Position numbers and translations under genes: made by a program
Source of the DNA: Oscillospiraceae bacterium
Lineage (GTDB): Bacteria > Bacillota > Clostridia > Oscillospirales > Acutalibacteraceae
NCBI GenBank assembly: GCA_019422905.1
Contig: JAHZCM010000050.1
Location: forward strand, 1 to 10,333
Direction: 5' to 3'
DNA length: 10,333 nucleotides
Notes under the pieces: model-generated
What the model saw: the letters and a program-made list of their open reading frames with translations, nothing else
Database searches by the model: none
Told to the model about the DNA's origin: nothing
Shown: positions 1-6,685 of the stretch, piece after piece
Layout of the letters: each line of letters starts with the position of its first letter
Numbering within the stretch: position 1 is the stretch's first letter

Positions 1-216
1 TTCCGTTTCTCCGCATATCTTGCAGGTTTTCGGTTCTGTGCAAGTAGGCTCCTGCCATTGGTGCCCGTGTGCTTCTCCCTCGATTTCTCCGCACTTAGCG
101 CAGGTTTTCGGCTCTGTACATGTAGCGTCCTGCCATTCGTGCGTACAGGCGCAGCCTGAAAAAGCAAGCGCGAGAAGCAATGCGGTCAGGCAGCCAAGCG
201 GTAACGATCTTTTCAT
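1..216 (-). CDS. Lipoprotein with Cys-rich repeats (partial, C-terminus off left edge)
   Basis: The minus strand reads 72 codons from ATG at 216 to the window edge without a stop. The N-terminus is a typical lipoprotein signal: two basic residues (MKRS), a hydrophobic stretch, then the lipobox LAFSGC with the lipidated Cys at residue 22, so the mature protein should be anchored outside the membrane. After it come two copies of a 26-residue repeat of the form HxWQ..TCTEPKTCxxCGE.E, offset by 78 bp in the DNA (for example 23-33 and 101-111). The paired CxxC motifs resemble small zinc-ribbon-like repeats found in secreted Firmicutes proteins. The ribosome binding site GGGAGG lies 8-9 nt before the ATG and fixes the start. 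The gene is divergent from the XRE regulator and shares its control region. The function of the rest of the protein cannot be seen. Confidence 0.8.
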   Translation of the reverse strand, partial: MKRSLPLGCLTALLLALAFSGCACTHEWQDATCTEPKTCAKCGEIEGEAHGHQWQEPTCTEPKTCKICGETE

Positions 217-250
217 ATCTATTTCCTCCCAAAGGTATTGACTTTATTAC

Positions 251-279
251 ATTTTAGATGAATTTTATCTAAAAGTCAA
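251..279 (-). promoter_or_regulatory. SigA-type promoter of the lipoprotein gene
   Basis: On the minus strand TTGACT (274-279) and TAAAAT (251-256) are separated by exactly 17 bp, about 35 bp upstream of the lipoprotein ATG. The spacer is filled by an inverted repeat (see the operator entry), so a bound repressor would block RNA polymerase. Confidence 0.75.
252..274. promoter_or_regulatory. Operator-like inverted repeat, copy 1
   Basis: TTTTAGAT and ATCTAAAA form a perfect 8-bp-arm inverted repeat with a 7-nt centre. It overlaps the -10 and fills the spacer of the lipoprotein promoter. Its minus-strand reading contains TAGATAAA-N5-TCTAA, which recurs on the plus strand at 280-297. Confidence 0.6.
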
Positions 280-304
280 TAGATAAATCCTGTCTAACTA
301 TACT
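276..304 (+). promoter_or_regulatory. Weak candidate promoter of the XRE gene
   Basis: TATACT at 299-304 is a good -10 hexamer. The best-spaced -35 (276-281, TCAATA, 17 bp away) is poor. It sits back to back with the lipoprotein promoter, so the two -35 regions overlap. Confidence 0.4.
280..297 (+). promoter_or_regulatory. Operator-like element, copy 2
   Basis: TAGATAAA-TCCTG-TCTAA repeats the 13 defined bases of copy 1 (254-271, minus strand) in opposite orientation. Its own dyad is imperfect (TAGAT/GTCTA). It lies in the spacer of the candidate XRE promoter, so each divergent promoter carries one copy. Confidence 0.5.
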
Positions 305-325
305 TTGATTATCCAATAATCAAAG
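303..325. promoter_or_regulatory. Perfect palindrome over the XRE transcription start
   Basis: CTTTGATTAT and ATAATCAAAG are perfect 10-bp inverted arms around a 3-bp centre (CCA). The element begins inside the -10 hexamer and ends 11 bp before the XRE start codon, a position expected for an autorepression operator. It differs in sequence from the TAGATAAA elements. Confidence 0.6.
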
Positions 326-336
326 ACGGTGATGAA

Positions 337-549
337 ATGCAGAACAGGATTCGCGATTTGCGGGAGGATTTGGATTTAACACAGCAGAACGTTGCGGATG
401 CCATCGGCATCACGCAGCGCAAATACAGCTACATCGAAACAGGGCAGCAGCAGCTTACGGATGAAATTCTTGTCAAGCTGGCAAACCTGTATCAGGTCAG
501 TATCGATTACATTTTGCGACAGACTTCAAATCCGAAAAGAAATTACTGA
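337..549 (+). CDS. XRE/Cro-CI family helix-turn-helix regulator
   Basis: This 70-residue protein is almost entirely one HTH_3-type domain (about residues 4-60). The pattern IRDLREDLDLTQQNVADAIGI followed by YSYIETGQ and LVKLANLYQVSIDYIL is the classic five-helix XRE fold, with the turn near residues 14-35. No sensor or oligomerisation domain follows, so it is a minimal repressor-type protein. The start is the first in-frame ATG; the upstream GGTGAT is only a weak ribosome binding site. It is divergent from the lipoprotein gene, and the palindromes between them make autoregulation plus control of the lipoprotein the natural inference. Small XRE proteins of this sort are common next to chromosomal and mobile-element genes, so the specific target cannot be read from the protein. 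Confidence 0.9.
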   Translation: MQNRIRDLREDLDLTQQNVADAIGITQRKYSYIETGQQQLTDEILVKLANLYQVSIDYILRQTSNPKRNY

Positions 550-597
550 CGGGGCTTTGCTCCATGTAAAATTCAGAAAAAGTCTTTTCCGGCGGGC

Positions 598-626
598 TTG
601 ACAAAGGGACGAAAAAAGGGTAAGTT
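598..626 (+). promoter_or_regulatory. Candidate promoter for the mgtE leader
   Basis: TTGACA (598-603), a consensus -35, is followed after 17 bp by TAAGTT (621-626). The expected transcription start falls near 632-634, exactly where the hairpin-rich leader begins. The -10 match is only moderate. Confidence 0.5.
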
Positions 627-1036
627 TATAAAGGGTGCCGCCATACAAAAGCGGTGTTTATCCCTGGCGCTTATGCGCAGATTATGATGTACAGAAGGAG
701 TGAAGAAAATGGACGCTGGCAGTAGCGGCGGTGCGGTTCCTCGAGAACGGATGCGGCCGTCTTTTCCGAAAAACAGACGATTTTCTTCGCTCGTTTTTCA
801 AGCGTTTCACGGCTGATTCGTAAGGCAGCGCGGCCTTAGATTGCTTACCCGCTTCCATGCGCCGTTTATTCCTGTTGCTTCGCGCGGTATTTTTCCGGCA
901 GACGGCCGGGAATTTATATCCGCGGCTTTCAGGAGAGACAGGCGGCGCAGGTGTGCGGTGTGAGGGCGCGGCTGCTTTTAAACCGTATCGTCCGGATTGC
1001 CGATTTTTGCACAATCTGCAGAGAAAGGACGGACGA
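627..1036 (+). promoter_or_regulatory. Long structured 5' leader of mgtE
   Basis: About 400 nt lie between the promoter and the mgtE start. The first part folds by eye into nested arms: AGGG (632-635) with CCCT (662-665) enclosing CCGC (638-641) with GCGG (651-654), then a GCGC-TTAT-GCGC hairpin (667-678). Next come the small ORF (709-816) and a perfect 6-bp stem TAAGGC/GCCTTA (821-838). Bacterial mgtE genes are often preceded by the Mg2+-sensing M-box riboswitch, but I do not find its conserved AGGUGAGGCUCCU core here. No clear terminator stem with a U-run is visible before the mgtE ribosome binding site. The leader is therefore unassigned; a regulatory role is inference from its length, hairpins and small ORF. 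Confidence 0.45.
709..816 (+). CDS. Small ORF (35 codons) in the mgtE leader
   Basis: ATG at 709 is preceded by AAGGAG (695-700) at an ideal 8-nt spacing, a better ribosome binding site than that of mgtE itself. The frame runs 35 codons to TGA at 814-816. The peptide starts MDAGSSGGAVPRERMRPSFP and ends LVFQAFHG: Gly/Ser-rich first, then rich in Arg and Pro, with no membrane segment. I recognise no family. Its place ahead of a Mg2+ transporter recalls the Pro-rich leader peptides such as enterobacterial MgtL, whose translation controls an Mg2+ transporter gene, but no sequence similarity is claimed. It could also be a short ordinary protein or a chance frame. Confidence 0.4.
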   Translation: MDAGSSGGAVPRERMRPSFPKNRRFSSLVFQAFHG

Positions 1037-2377
1037 ATGATGCTGGAGAAAATATTGGAATTGCTGGAACAGAAGGAGTTCCCGCAGCTGGGCGCGCTCT
1101 TAAAGGAGATGAACCCGGCGGACGTGGCGGAGCTGTTTGAGGATCTGCCGCGCGAAAAAATGGCGCTCGTGTTCCGCCTGCTCCCGAAGGAGCTGGCGGC
1201 GGAATCCTTTTCGTATATGGAGCCGGATGAGCAGAGCGTGCTCGTCGAGGCGTTCAGCGATAAGGAGCTGCACGACGTCGTAAACGAGCTTTATGTCGAT
1301 GATGCCGTCGATATGATCGAGGAGATGCCCGCGAATCTCGTCAAGCGCATTCTGCGCCATACGGACGCCGAGACGCGCCGCCTCATCAACCAGATTTTGA
1401 ACTACCCGAAGGACAGCGCCGGCTCCATCATGACGATGGAATACGTCGACCTCAAGCGCAGCATGACCGTGGAACAGGCTTTTGACCGCATCCGCCGGAT
1501 CGGCGTGGAGAAGGAAACGGTTTATACCTGCTATGTGACGGACAGCGGGCGCAGGCTGAAAGGAATCGTGACGGTCAAGGATCTGCTCCTTGCGCCGAAA
1601 GCGGAGATTATCCGCAACATTATGGAGACGAATATCATCTACGTCTCCACGCAGACCGACAAGGAGGAAGTGGCTTCGCTGTTCGGCAAGTATGACTTTC
1701 TCGCCGTGCCGGTCGTCGATAATGAGCAGCGCCTTGTCGGCATCGTCACCGTTGACGACGCGATCGACGTCATTCAGGACGAGGCCACCGAGGACATTGA
1801 AATGATGGCGGCTATCACGCCGACCGACCGGCCGTATATGAAAACGGGCGTGTTCGCAACGTGGAAAAAGCGTATTCCGTGGCTGCTGCTCCTGATGATT
1901 TCCGCTACGTTTACGGGCAGCATCATCTCTTCGTTTGAGGACGCCCTTGCCGCTTCCGTGGTGCTCACGGGCTTTATCCCGATGCTGATGGATACGGGCG
2001 GCAATGCCGGAGGCCAGGCGTCGGTTTCCGTGATTCGCGGCCTGTCTCTGGGCGAGATCGAGTACAGGGACGTGTGGCGTATCATCTGGAAGGAAGGCCG
2101 TGTGGCGCTGCTTTGCGGCCTGACGCTTGCCGCGGCGAACTTTGCGAAGCTGCTTCTGTTCGACCGCGTGTCGCTTGCGGTCGCGATTGTGGTTTGCTCC
2201 ACGCTGGTGCTCACCGTATTTGTCGCGAAGCTTGTCGGGTGTACGCTGCCGATTCTGGCAAAGCGCATCGGGTTTGACCCGGCAGTGATGGCAAGCCCGT
2301 TTATTACAACCATTGTCGATGCACTGTCGCTGCTGATCTATTTTCGGATCGCCTGCGCGGTGCTGCATATCGGGTAA
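1037..2377 (+). CDS. mgtE: Magnesium transporter MgtE
   Basis: This is a 446-residue protein of normal MgtE length. MgtE is a homodimeric Mg2+ channel/transporter of the cytoplasmic membrane whose cytosolic domains close the pore when internal Mg2+ is high. Domains in order: MgtE_N superhelical domain (about 20-125), with NPADVAELFEDLP; a CBS pair (about 130-255), with GIVTVKDLL and GIVTVDDAIDVIQDEATED; a connecting helix; then five membrane segments (about 282-445). The family signatures PMLMDTGGNAGGQAS (315-329) and FDPAVMASPFITTIVDALSL are present, and Asp428 matches the pore Mg2+-binding Asp of Thermus MgtE. I chose ATG 1037 because homology begins there and AAAGGA lies upstream. The same frame stays open back to 857, but that extension looks nothing like MgtE. 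The transglutaminase-like gene follows 18 bp later, almost certainly in the same operon. Confidence 0.96.
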   Translation: MMLEKILELLEQKEFPQLGALLKEMNPADVAELFEDLPREKMALVFRLLPKELAAESFSYMEPDEQSVLVEAFSDKELHDVVNELYVDDAVDMIEEMPANLVKRILRHTDAETRRLINQILNYPKDSAGSIMTMEYVDLKRSMTVEQAFDRIRRIGVEKETVYTCYVTDSGRRLKGIVTVKDLLLAPKAEIIRNIMETNIIYVSTQTDKEEVASLFGKYDFLAVPVVDNEQRLVGIVTVDDAIDVIQDEATEDIEMMAAITPTDRPYMKTGVFATWKKRIPWLLLLMISATFTGSIISSFEDALAASVVLTGFIPMLMDTGGNAGGQASVSVIRGLSLGEIEYRDVWRIIWKEGRVALLCGLTLAAANFAKLLLFDRVSLAVAIVVCSTLVLTVFVAKLVGCTLPILAKRIGFDPAVMASPFITTIVDALSLLIYFRIACAVLHIG

Positions 2378-2395
2378 ATTTAAAGGAGGGATACC

Positions 2396-3766
2396 ATGGC
2401 TTTGGAGGACATGAAAATGCTGGCGCTTGCGCTGCCGGAGGATATCACAAAGGCGAAATGGTGCGGTGATTTTGACCGCGCCCTGCGCCTTATTGACCGA
2501 AAGCTCGCGGACGGCAGAACGCCGGATTGCCTGAAAACGCGCCTTGCACTGGAGCGTGCGGTGATCGAAAGGCTGCCGCTCGATTACTGCTATACGCAGG
2601 AGGAGGCTGTGCGGCTCGTGCAGCGGGAAATCCCGGATTTTACGAGCGAGGAGCTGGATGAGCTGCGCGACAGCGGCAAGGTGGAATGGATTTATATCAA
2701 CGGAAAAACCGTGTACTCCCAGCGCTTTTATGAGACGCTGCTCTCTGTGTATCCGGACATTGCGGCGCGGGCGGGCAAGCCGCCGAAGGCGGAGAGCGAG
2801 GAATATGCGCTTCTGGCGCAAAATATCGAGGATATGAAGCGCAACGGCGGCGCTTCCTGGAAGGTGCGCATGCGCGCGTCGTTTGTGCTGGCACAGGAGG
2901 CTTTCCGCCCGGATGAAGAGCTTCTCGTGCATCTTCCGGTGCCGAAGCATGCGATCAATATGCAGGAAATCCGGATTTTGTCGGCGTCGCACCCGGTGCT
3001 GAAGCTCGCCGATACCGACGCGCCCTCGAGAACAATTGCGTTTTCCGGAAAATTTGAGAAGAACGAGCCCTTCTGGGTGGAATATGAAGACGTTTCAACG
3101 GTTCGCTACAACGCGCCGAAGCCGGAGGAGGTTTCGGCGGAGCAGCCGGATTTTGACACGGAGGAGCTTTGGCCGCATATCCGGTTCACGCCGTTTATCC
3201 GCGCCCTTTGCGCCGAGCTTTCCGGCGGCGAGACAAACCCGCTGGTCCGCGCCCGCCGCTTCTATGACTACTGCACGACGGTGGGTACATATTCCTATAT
3301 GCGCGAATACTTCACGCTGCCGGACAGCATTCCGGATTATTACGGCACCGGCTTAAAGGGAGACTGCGGCGTGCAGGCGCTGCTGTTTATCACGCTGTGC
3401 CGCTGCGCGGGCATCCCGGCGAAATGGCAGTCCGGCCTGTTCGTAACGCCGTATTCGCAGGGCTGCCACGATTGGGCGCAGTTCTATATCGCGCCGTATG
3501 GCTGGCTTTTTGCGGACTGCTCCTTCGGCGGCAGCGCGTACCGTGCGGGCAGCGCCGAGCGCCACGACTTCTATTTCGGCAATCTCGACCCCTTCCGCAT
3601 GGTTGCAAACAGCGAGCTGCAGGCCGAGTTTGACCCGCCGAAACAGCAGCTGCGCATCGATCCGTTTGACAATCAGCGCGGCGAGGCGGAGTATGCGGAT
3701 CGCGGCGTACTGTGGACCGAGAGGGACTCCGGCTGGAAGCTGATTGAGATGGAGAAGCTGTCCTGA
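2396..3766 (+). CDS. Cytoplasmic transglutaminase-like domain protein
   Basis: This is a 456-residue protein without signal peptide or membrane segments, so it should be cytoplasmic. The C-terminal half carries a transglutaminase-core (papain-like) fold with an apparently complete triad: Cys324 in KGDCGVQALLF, His358 in CHDWAQFY and Asp374 in FADCSF. The N-terminal half is mostly helical and charged (about 1-170), followed by a beta-rich stretch (about 175-235) that may be a substrate or interaction module; I recognise no named domain there. Bacterial members of this superfamily act as proteases, peptidases or amidases more often than as cross-linkers, and the substrate here is unknown. The start has a strong AAAGGAGGG 5 nt upstream. 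It is 18 bp behind mgtE and is followed by a terminator, so the two genes are probably co-expressed. Confidence 0.85.
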   Translation: MALEDMKMLALALPEDITKAKWCGDFDRALRLIDRKLADGRTPDCLKTRLALERAVIERLPLDYCYTQEEAVRLVQREIPDFTSEELDELRDSGKVEWIYINGKTVYSQRFYETLLSVYPDIAARAGKPPKAESEEYALLAQNIEDMKRNGGASWKVRMRASFVLAQEAFRPDEELLVHLPVPKHAINMQEIRILSASHPVLKLADTDAPSRTIAFSGKFEKNEPFWVEYEDVSTVRYNAPKPEEVSAEQPDFDTEELWPHIRFTPFIRALCAELSGGETNPLVRARRFYDYCTTVGTYSYMREYFTLPDSIPDYYGTGLKGDCGVQALLFITLCRCAGIPAKWQSGLFVTPYSQGCHDWAQFYIAPYGWLFADCSFGGSAYRAGSAERHDFYFGNLDPFRMVANSELQAEFDPPKQQLRIDPFDNQRGEAEYADRGVLWTERDSGWKLIEMEKLS

Positions 3767-3785
3767 TCACAGAGAAATTGAAAAT

Positions 3786-3822
3786 ACCCGCCGGGCTTTT
3801 CGGTCCGTGCGGGTGTTTTTTT
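3786..3822 (+). terminator. Intrinsic terminator of the mgtE operon
   Basis: ACCCGC (3786-3791) pairs with GCGGGT (3809-3814) and is followed by a G and seven T residues (3816-3822). It sits 20 bp after the transglutaminase-like stop codon and ahead of recQ. Confidence 0.85.
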
Positions 3823-3837
3823 GGAAAGAGGTATGAG

Positions 3838-5676
3838 ATGAATACGGCTTTGGAAACAAAGGGGAGCGATGCGAAGCGGGCGGTGCTCCGCCGGTATTTC
3901 GGCTATACGGAGTTCCGAAGCGGGCAGGAGGAGATCGTAACTGCGCTGCTGCGTGGGCGCGATGTGCTCTGCGTCATGCCGACCGGCGCGGGAAAATCGA
4001 TTTGCTATCAGGTTCCGGCCCTGCTTTTGCCGGGGATTACGCTGGTTGTCTCCCCGCTGATCTCGCTGATGCAGGATCAGGTGGAGACACTTCGGCAGGC
4101 CGGCGTCCCCGCAGCGTTTTTGAACAGCGCGCAGACCTCCGCCGCATATGCCCGGACGCTGCACGATTTGGAGAGCGGCGCGTATAAAATTGTTTATGTC
4201 TCACCGGAACGCCTGTCCGCAGAGGGCTTCCGGGCGGTGTGCGCGAAGCTCCGCGTTTCGCTGGTTGCCGTGGATGAAGCGCACTGTGTCTCTCAGTGGG
4301 GACAGGATTTCCGGCCGGATTACCTGAAAATTGCGGGATTTATCGCGTCTTTCGCGGTGCGTCCGACCGTCGGCGCATTCACGGCGACCGCCACAAAGGC
4401 CGTACAGGCCGATATCGCGGAGCTTCTGAAGCTCCAAAACCCGGTGTGTGTGACGACGGGCTTTGACCGCCCGAACCTCTATTTTGCAGTGCAGGCGCCG
4501 CACAGCAAGCCGCTCGCGCTTTTGCAGCTTTTGGAGGAACGGCCGAATCGCTGCGGCATCGTCTACTGTGCAACCCGCCGCACGGTAGAGGAGGTGGAAG
4601 CACTCCTGAACGAAAAGGGGATCGCCGCCACGCGCTACCACGCCGGCTTGCCCGATGACGAGCGCAGGCGCAATCAGGAGGATTTTGTATACGACCGCAA
4701 GCGTGTGATGGTTGCGACAAATGCCTTTGGCATGGGCATCGACAAATCAAACGTGTCGCTTGTCATCCACTACAATATGCCGAAAAACCTCGAGAGCTAT
4801 TATCAGGAGGCCGGGCGCGCCGGGCGGGACGGCAGCCCCGCAGAGTGCATTTTGCTCTACAGCCCGCAGGATGTGCGCACGAACCGCTTCCTGATCGAAA
4901 ACAGCGAGCCGAATCCGGCGCTGGACCCCGATACGCAGGAAGCGCTGGTCAGGCGCGAATACGAGCGGCTGAAGCACATGACGTTTTACTGCACGACGAC
5001 CGACTGCCTGCGGGCATTCATTCTGAGATATTTCGGGGAGAAAGCCGGGGAATACTGCGGTAACTGCTCGAGCTGCGCCTCTGGCTCCGTGCTGATTGAC
5101 GCGACGATACCGGCCCAGCAGGCGCTTTCCTGCGTGGCGCGCACCGGGCAGCGCTTCGGGTGCGCGATGATTGCCGATATTCTGCGCGGCAGTGAGAGCG
5201 AGAAAATCCGGCAGAGCGGGTTGGACCGGCAGTCCACCTATGGATTGATGCGCGAAGCCCAAAGCCGGGAGGTGCGCCGCCTGCTGGACGCGCTTCAGGT
5301 GCAGGGGTATCTAGTTCAGACGCAGGGGCAGTATCCAAGCCTGCGGCTGACATCTGCGGCCCGCGATATTTTGCTGGGAAAGAAGAAATTTGAAATGCGC
5401 GTGCCGGCGGCGCAGGAAAAGCCGAAAGCCGGTGCTGCGGATGCCGAAGTCGATCCCGAGCTTTTCGCCGCGCTCAAAAAGCTGCGCGCGAAGCTGGCGG
5501 CGCAGACCGGCGTGCCGGCTTATGTGGTTTTTACGGATGCCACTTTGCGGGATATGTGCGCAAAAAAGCCGCGGACAGAGGCCGAATTCCTGCGGGTTTC
5601 CGGCGTTGGAGAGCGCAAGGCCGCGCGCTACGGGCGGCTTTTTCTCGAAGAAATTCGGCGCTGCATGGAAAAATAG
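3838..5676 (+). CDS. recQ: ATP-dependent DNA helicase RecQ
   Basis: This 612-residue protein has the full RecQ layout. It is a superfamily 2 3'-5' helicase that processes stalled forks and recombination intermediates. The helicase core has the Q-motif region FGYTEFRSGQ (21-30), Walker A PTGAGKS (48-54), DEAHC (146-150), SAT-type motif III as TATAT (182-186), and motifs V/VI spanning GMGIDKSNV and QEAGRAGRDG (323-332). The Zn-binding region has Cys385, Cys390, Cys407, Cys410 and Cys413; an RQC winged helix follows (about 425-515), then an HRDC domain (about 540-610). The start is ATG 3838, preceded by GGAAAGAGG. The same frame is open from 3778, but that would translate through the upstream terminator. 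The gene converges on sigK, with only 3 bp between stop codons. Confidence 0.96.
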   Translation: MNTALETKGSDAKRAVLRRYFGYTEFRSGQEEIVTALLRGRDVLCVMPTGAGKSICYQVPALLLPGITLVVSPLISLMQDQVETLRQAGVPAAFLNSAQTSAAYARTLHDLESGAYKIVYVSPERLSAEGFRAVCAKLRVSLVAVDEAHCVSQWGQDFRPDYLKIAGFIASFAVRPTVGAFTATATKAVQADIAELLKLQNPVCVTTGFDRPNLYFAVQAPHSKPLALLQLLEERPNRCGIVYCATRRTVEEVEALLNEKGIAATRYHAGLPDDERRRNQEDFVYDRKRVMVATNAFGMGIDKSNVSLVIHYNMPKNLESYYQEAGRAGRDGSPAECILLYSPQDVRTNRFLIENSEPNPALDPDTQEALVRREYERLKHMTFYCTTTDCLRAFILRYFGEKAGEYCGNCSSCASGSVLIDATIPAQQALSCVARTGQRFGCAMIADILRGSESEKIRQSGLDRQSTYGLMREAQSREVRRLLDALQVQGYLVQTQGQYPSLRLTSAARDILLGKKKFEMRVPAAQEKPKAGAADAEVDPELFAALKKLRAKLAAQTGVPAYVVFTDATLRDMCAKKPRTEAEFLRVSGVGERKAARYGRLFLEEIRRCMEK

Positions 5677-5679
5677 AGG

Positions 5680-6363
5680 CTACTCGCCAAACTGCCCGCG
5701 CAGCTTTTCGAGCGCCTTTTTTTCCAGACGGGAAATATAGCTCCTTGAAATATGCAGCTTTTTTGCGACCTCGCGCTGCACAAGCGGCCGCTGGCCGGAA
5801 AGCCCGTAGCGCAGGACGATGATTTCCCGTTCCCGCGGCGTGAGCACGCGTCCGAGCACGTCGTACAGCCGCCGTGTTTTCATGCGCAGGTCAATGTCCT
5901 CCAGAATGTTGTCGTCCGAGGCCATCGTATCCAGTAGAGTCAGCGTGTTGCCGTCCTTGTCGGTGTCGATCGGCTCATTGAGCGAGATGTTTTGCGCGGT
6001 TTTCTTTGTCCCGCGGAAAAACATCAGAATTTCATTTTCAATGCAGCGCGAGGCGTAGCTCGAAAGCCGGATGCCCTTATCGGGCTTGAAGCTGTCCACA
6101 GCCTTGATCAGGCCGATCGTGCCGATGGAAACGAGGTCGTCGCGGTCGTTCTCATCGGCAAAATACTTTTTGGCGATGTGCGCGACAAGTCGGAGATTGT
6201 GCTCGATCAGCTTCTGCCGCGCCTGAGCGTCTCCCGCCGCCATCTGCTCAAGGCAGCGCCGTTCCTCGGCGGCGGACAGGGCCTTCGGAAACGAACCACT
6301 GCTTGTGACGTGGAGAAAGAAAAACAGAAACGAGGAGATGTATTCCCAAATTCCCAACAGCAT
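5680..6363 (-). CDS. sigK: Mother-cell sporulation sigma factor SigK (pro-sigma-K)
   Basis: This 227-residue sigma-70 family protein directs late mother-cell (coat and cortex) transcription in spore formers. It opens with a hydrophobic pro-sequence (about residues 1-20, LLGIWEYISSFLFFFLHV), which in Bacillus is removed by the membrane protease SpoIVFB. Region 2 carries IEHNLRLVAHIAKKY (53-67), DLVSIGTIGLIKAVDSF and YASRCIENEILM. Region 4 carries LTPREREIIVLRYGLSG and the HTH REVAKKLHISRSYISRLEKKA (about 197-217). Sequence details (EHNLRLVAHI, ISRSYISRLEKKALEKL) favour SigK over SigE. The reading frame is uninterrupted, so no skin-type element is inserted here. The start at 6363 is set by AAGGGGG seven nt upstream. 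In other spore formers transcription depends on SigE and SpoIIID; I could not identify a convincing SigE promoter in the upstream region. Confidence 0.93.
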   Translation of the reverse strand: MLLGIWEYISSFLFFFLHVTSSGSFPKALSAAEERRCLEQMAAGDAQARQKLIEHNLRLVAHIAKKYFADENDRDDLVSIGTIGLIKAVDSFKPDKGIRLSSYASRCIENEILMFFRGTKKTAQNISLNEPIDTDKDGNTLTLLDTMASDDNILEDIDLRMKTRRLYDVLGRVLTPREREIIVLRYGLSGQRPLVQREVAKKLHISRSYISRLEKKALEKLRGQFGE

Positions 6364-6590
6364 GCCATTACCCCCTTAGGCGATGGATATGCGCATCATG
6401 CGGAAAAGATGCATATGTGCGCGCTTTCATGGCTGAGGGCCGAATGCTCCGGCGGCCTGAAAAAACACTGTTCATCCTCTCAGGCATTCTGCCGGCGCTG
6501 CAAACAATGAGCCGCTCTGCACGGCGAAGCGGCTTATATGGGAGAGTGGGCGGAGCAAAGCACAATACTTTGTTTACAATTTATTTTTAA

Positions 6591-6605
6591 AAATAATAAT
6601 TATTC
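6591..6605. promoter_or_regulatory. PerR-box-like operator upstream of perR
   Basis: AAATAATAATTATTC contains a perfect 6-1-6 dyad (6592-6604). It matches 10 of the 14 defined positions of the Bacillus PerR box TTATAATNATTATAA, including the whole ATAAT-N-ATTAT core. It ends 4 bp before the -35 of the perR promoter, consistent with autorepression. Confidence 0.55.
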
Positions 6606-6608
6606 CTA

Positions 6609-6637
6609 TTTACAAACGGAATTCTCTGTGCTATAAT
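6609..6637 (+). promoter_or_regulatory. Near-consensus SigA promoter of perR
   Basis: TTTACA (6609-6614) and a perfect TATAAT (6632-6637) are separated by exactly 17 bp. The perR ribosome binding site and start codon follow about 30 and 48 bp downstream. Confidence 0.85.
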
Positions 6638-6685
6638 AGGATCAGCAAGTGAGAATCCGGCGGGTATGGAGGTGACAAAAGGGCG

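Larger units (their letters stand above)
6364..6685. other. Divergent intergenic region between sigK and perR
   Basis: About 320 bp without a supported gene. The right end holds the PerR-box-like element, the perR promoter and the perR ribosome binding site (GGAGGTGA, 6668-6675). The left part must carry the sigK promoter, but no clean SigE motif pair with correct spacing was found. It also has two imperfect hairpins, GCCTGA/TCAGGC (6455-6485) and one with arms GCCGCT/AGCGGC just left of 6540; neither has a clear U-run. Short frames here lack ribosome binding sites and family features. Confidence 0.5.

Noticed and set aside
682..1014. 110-codon minus-strand frame in the mgtE leader
   Set aside because: No ribosome binding site, Arg/Ser/Pro-rich shadow-like composition, and antisense to the leader.
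857..1036. 60-codon N-terminal extension of MgtE
   Set aside because: It does not resemble the MgtE N-terminus, has no ribosome binding site at 857, and the family start fits ATG 1037 with AAAGGA upstream.
627..1036. Known Mg2+ riboswitch (M-box) or other familiar riboswitch ahead of mgtE
   Set aside because: The conserved M-box core and the cores of TPP, FMN, lysine, SAM and yybP-ykoY elements were not found by eye. A covariance search could still find a divergent one.
1100..2992. 630-codon open frame on the minus strand across mgtE and the next gene
   Set aside because: It is antisense to two clearly recognised genes, rich in His/Arg as expected for the complement of GC-rich coding DNA, crosses their boundary and has no recognisable domain.
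3778..3837. 20-codon upstream extension of RecQ
   Set aside because: It would be translated from within the intrinsic terminator of the preceding operon; ATG 3838 has a ribosome binding site and gives the normal RecQ start.
5698..5723. Possible recQ terminator (GCGC arms then seven T) inside the 3' end of sigK
   Set aside because: The stem has only four good pairs and the T-run encodes conserved Lys residues of SigK on the other strand, so it may be only coding sequence.
6455..6485. CTGAGA-like motif and hairpin suggesting a TPP riboswitch on the minus strand upstream of sigK
   Set aside because: Only the hexamer matches; the remaining conserved TPP segments are missing, and sigK would be an unlikely target.
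6368..6565. 65-codon minus-strand frame upstream of sigK
   Set aside because: No ribosome binding site and no family features; the region must hold the sigK promoter.
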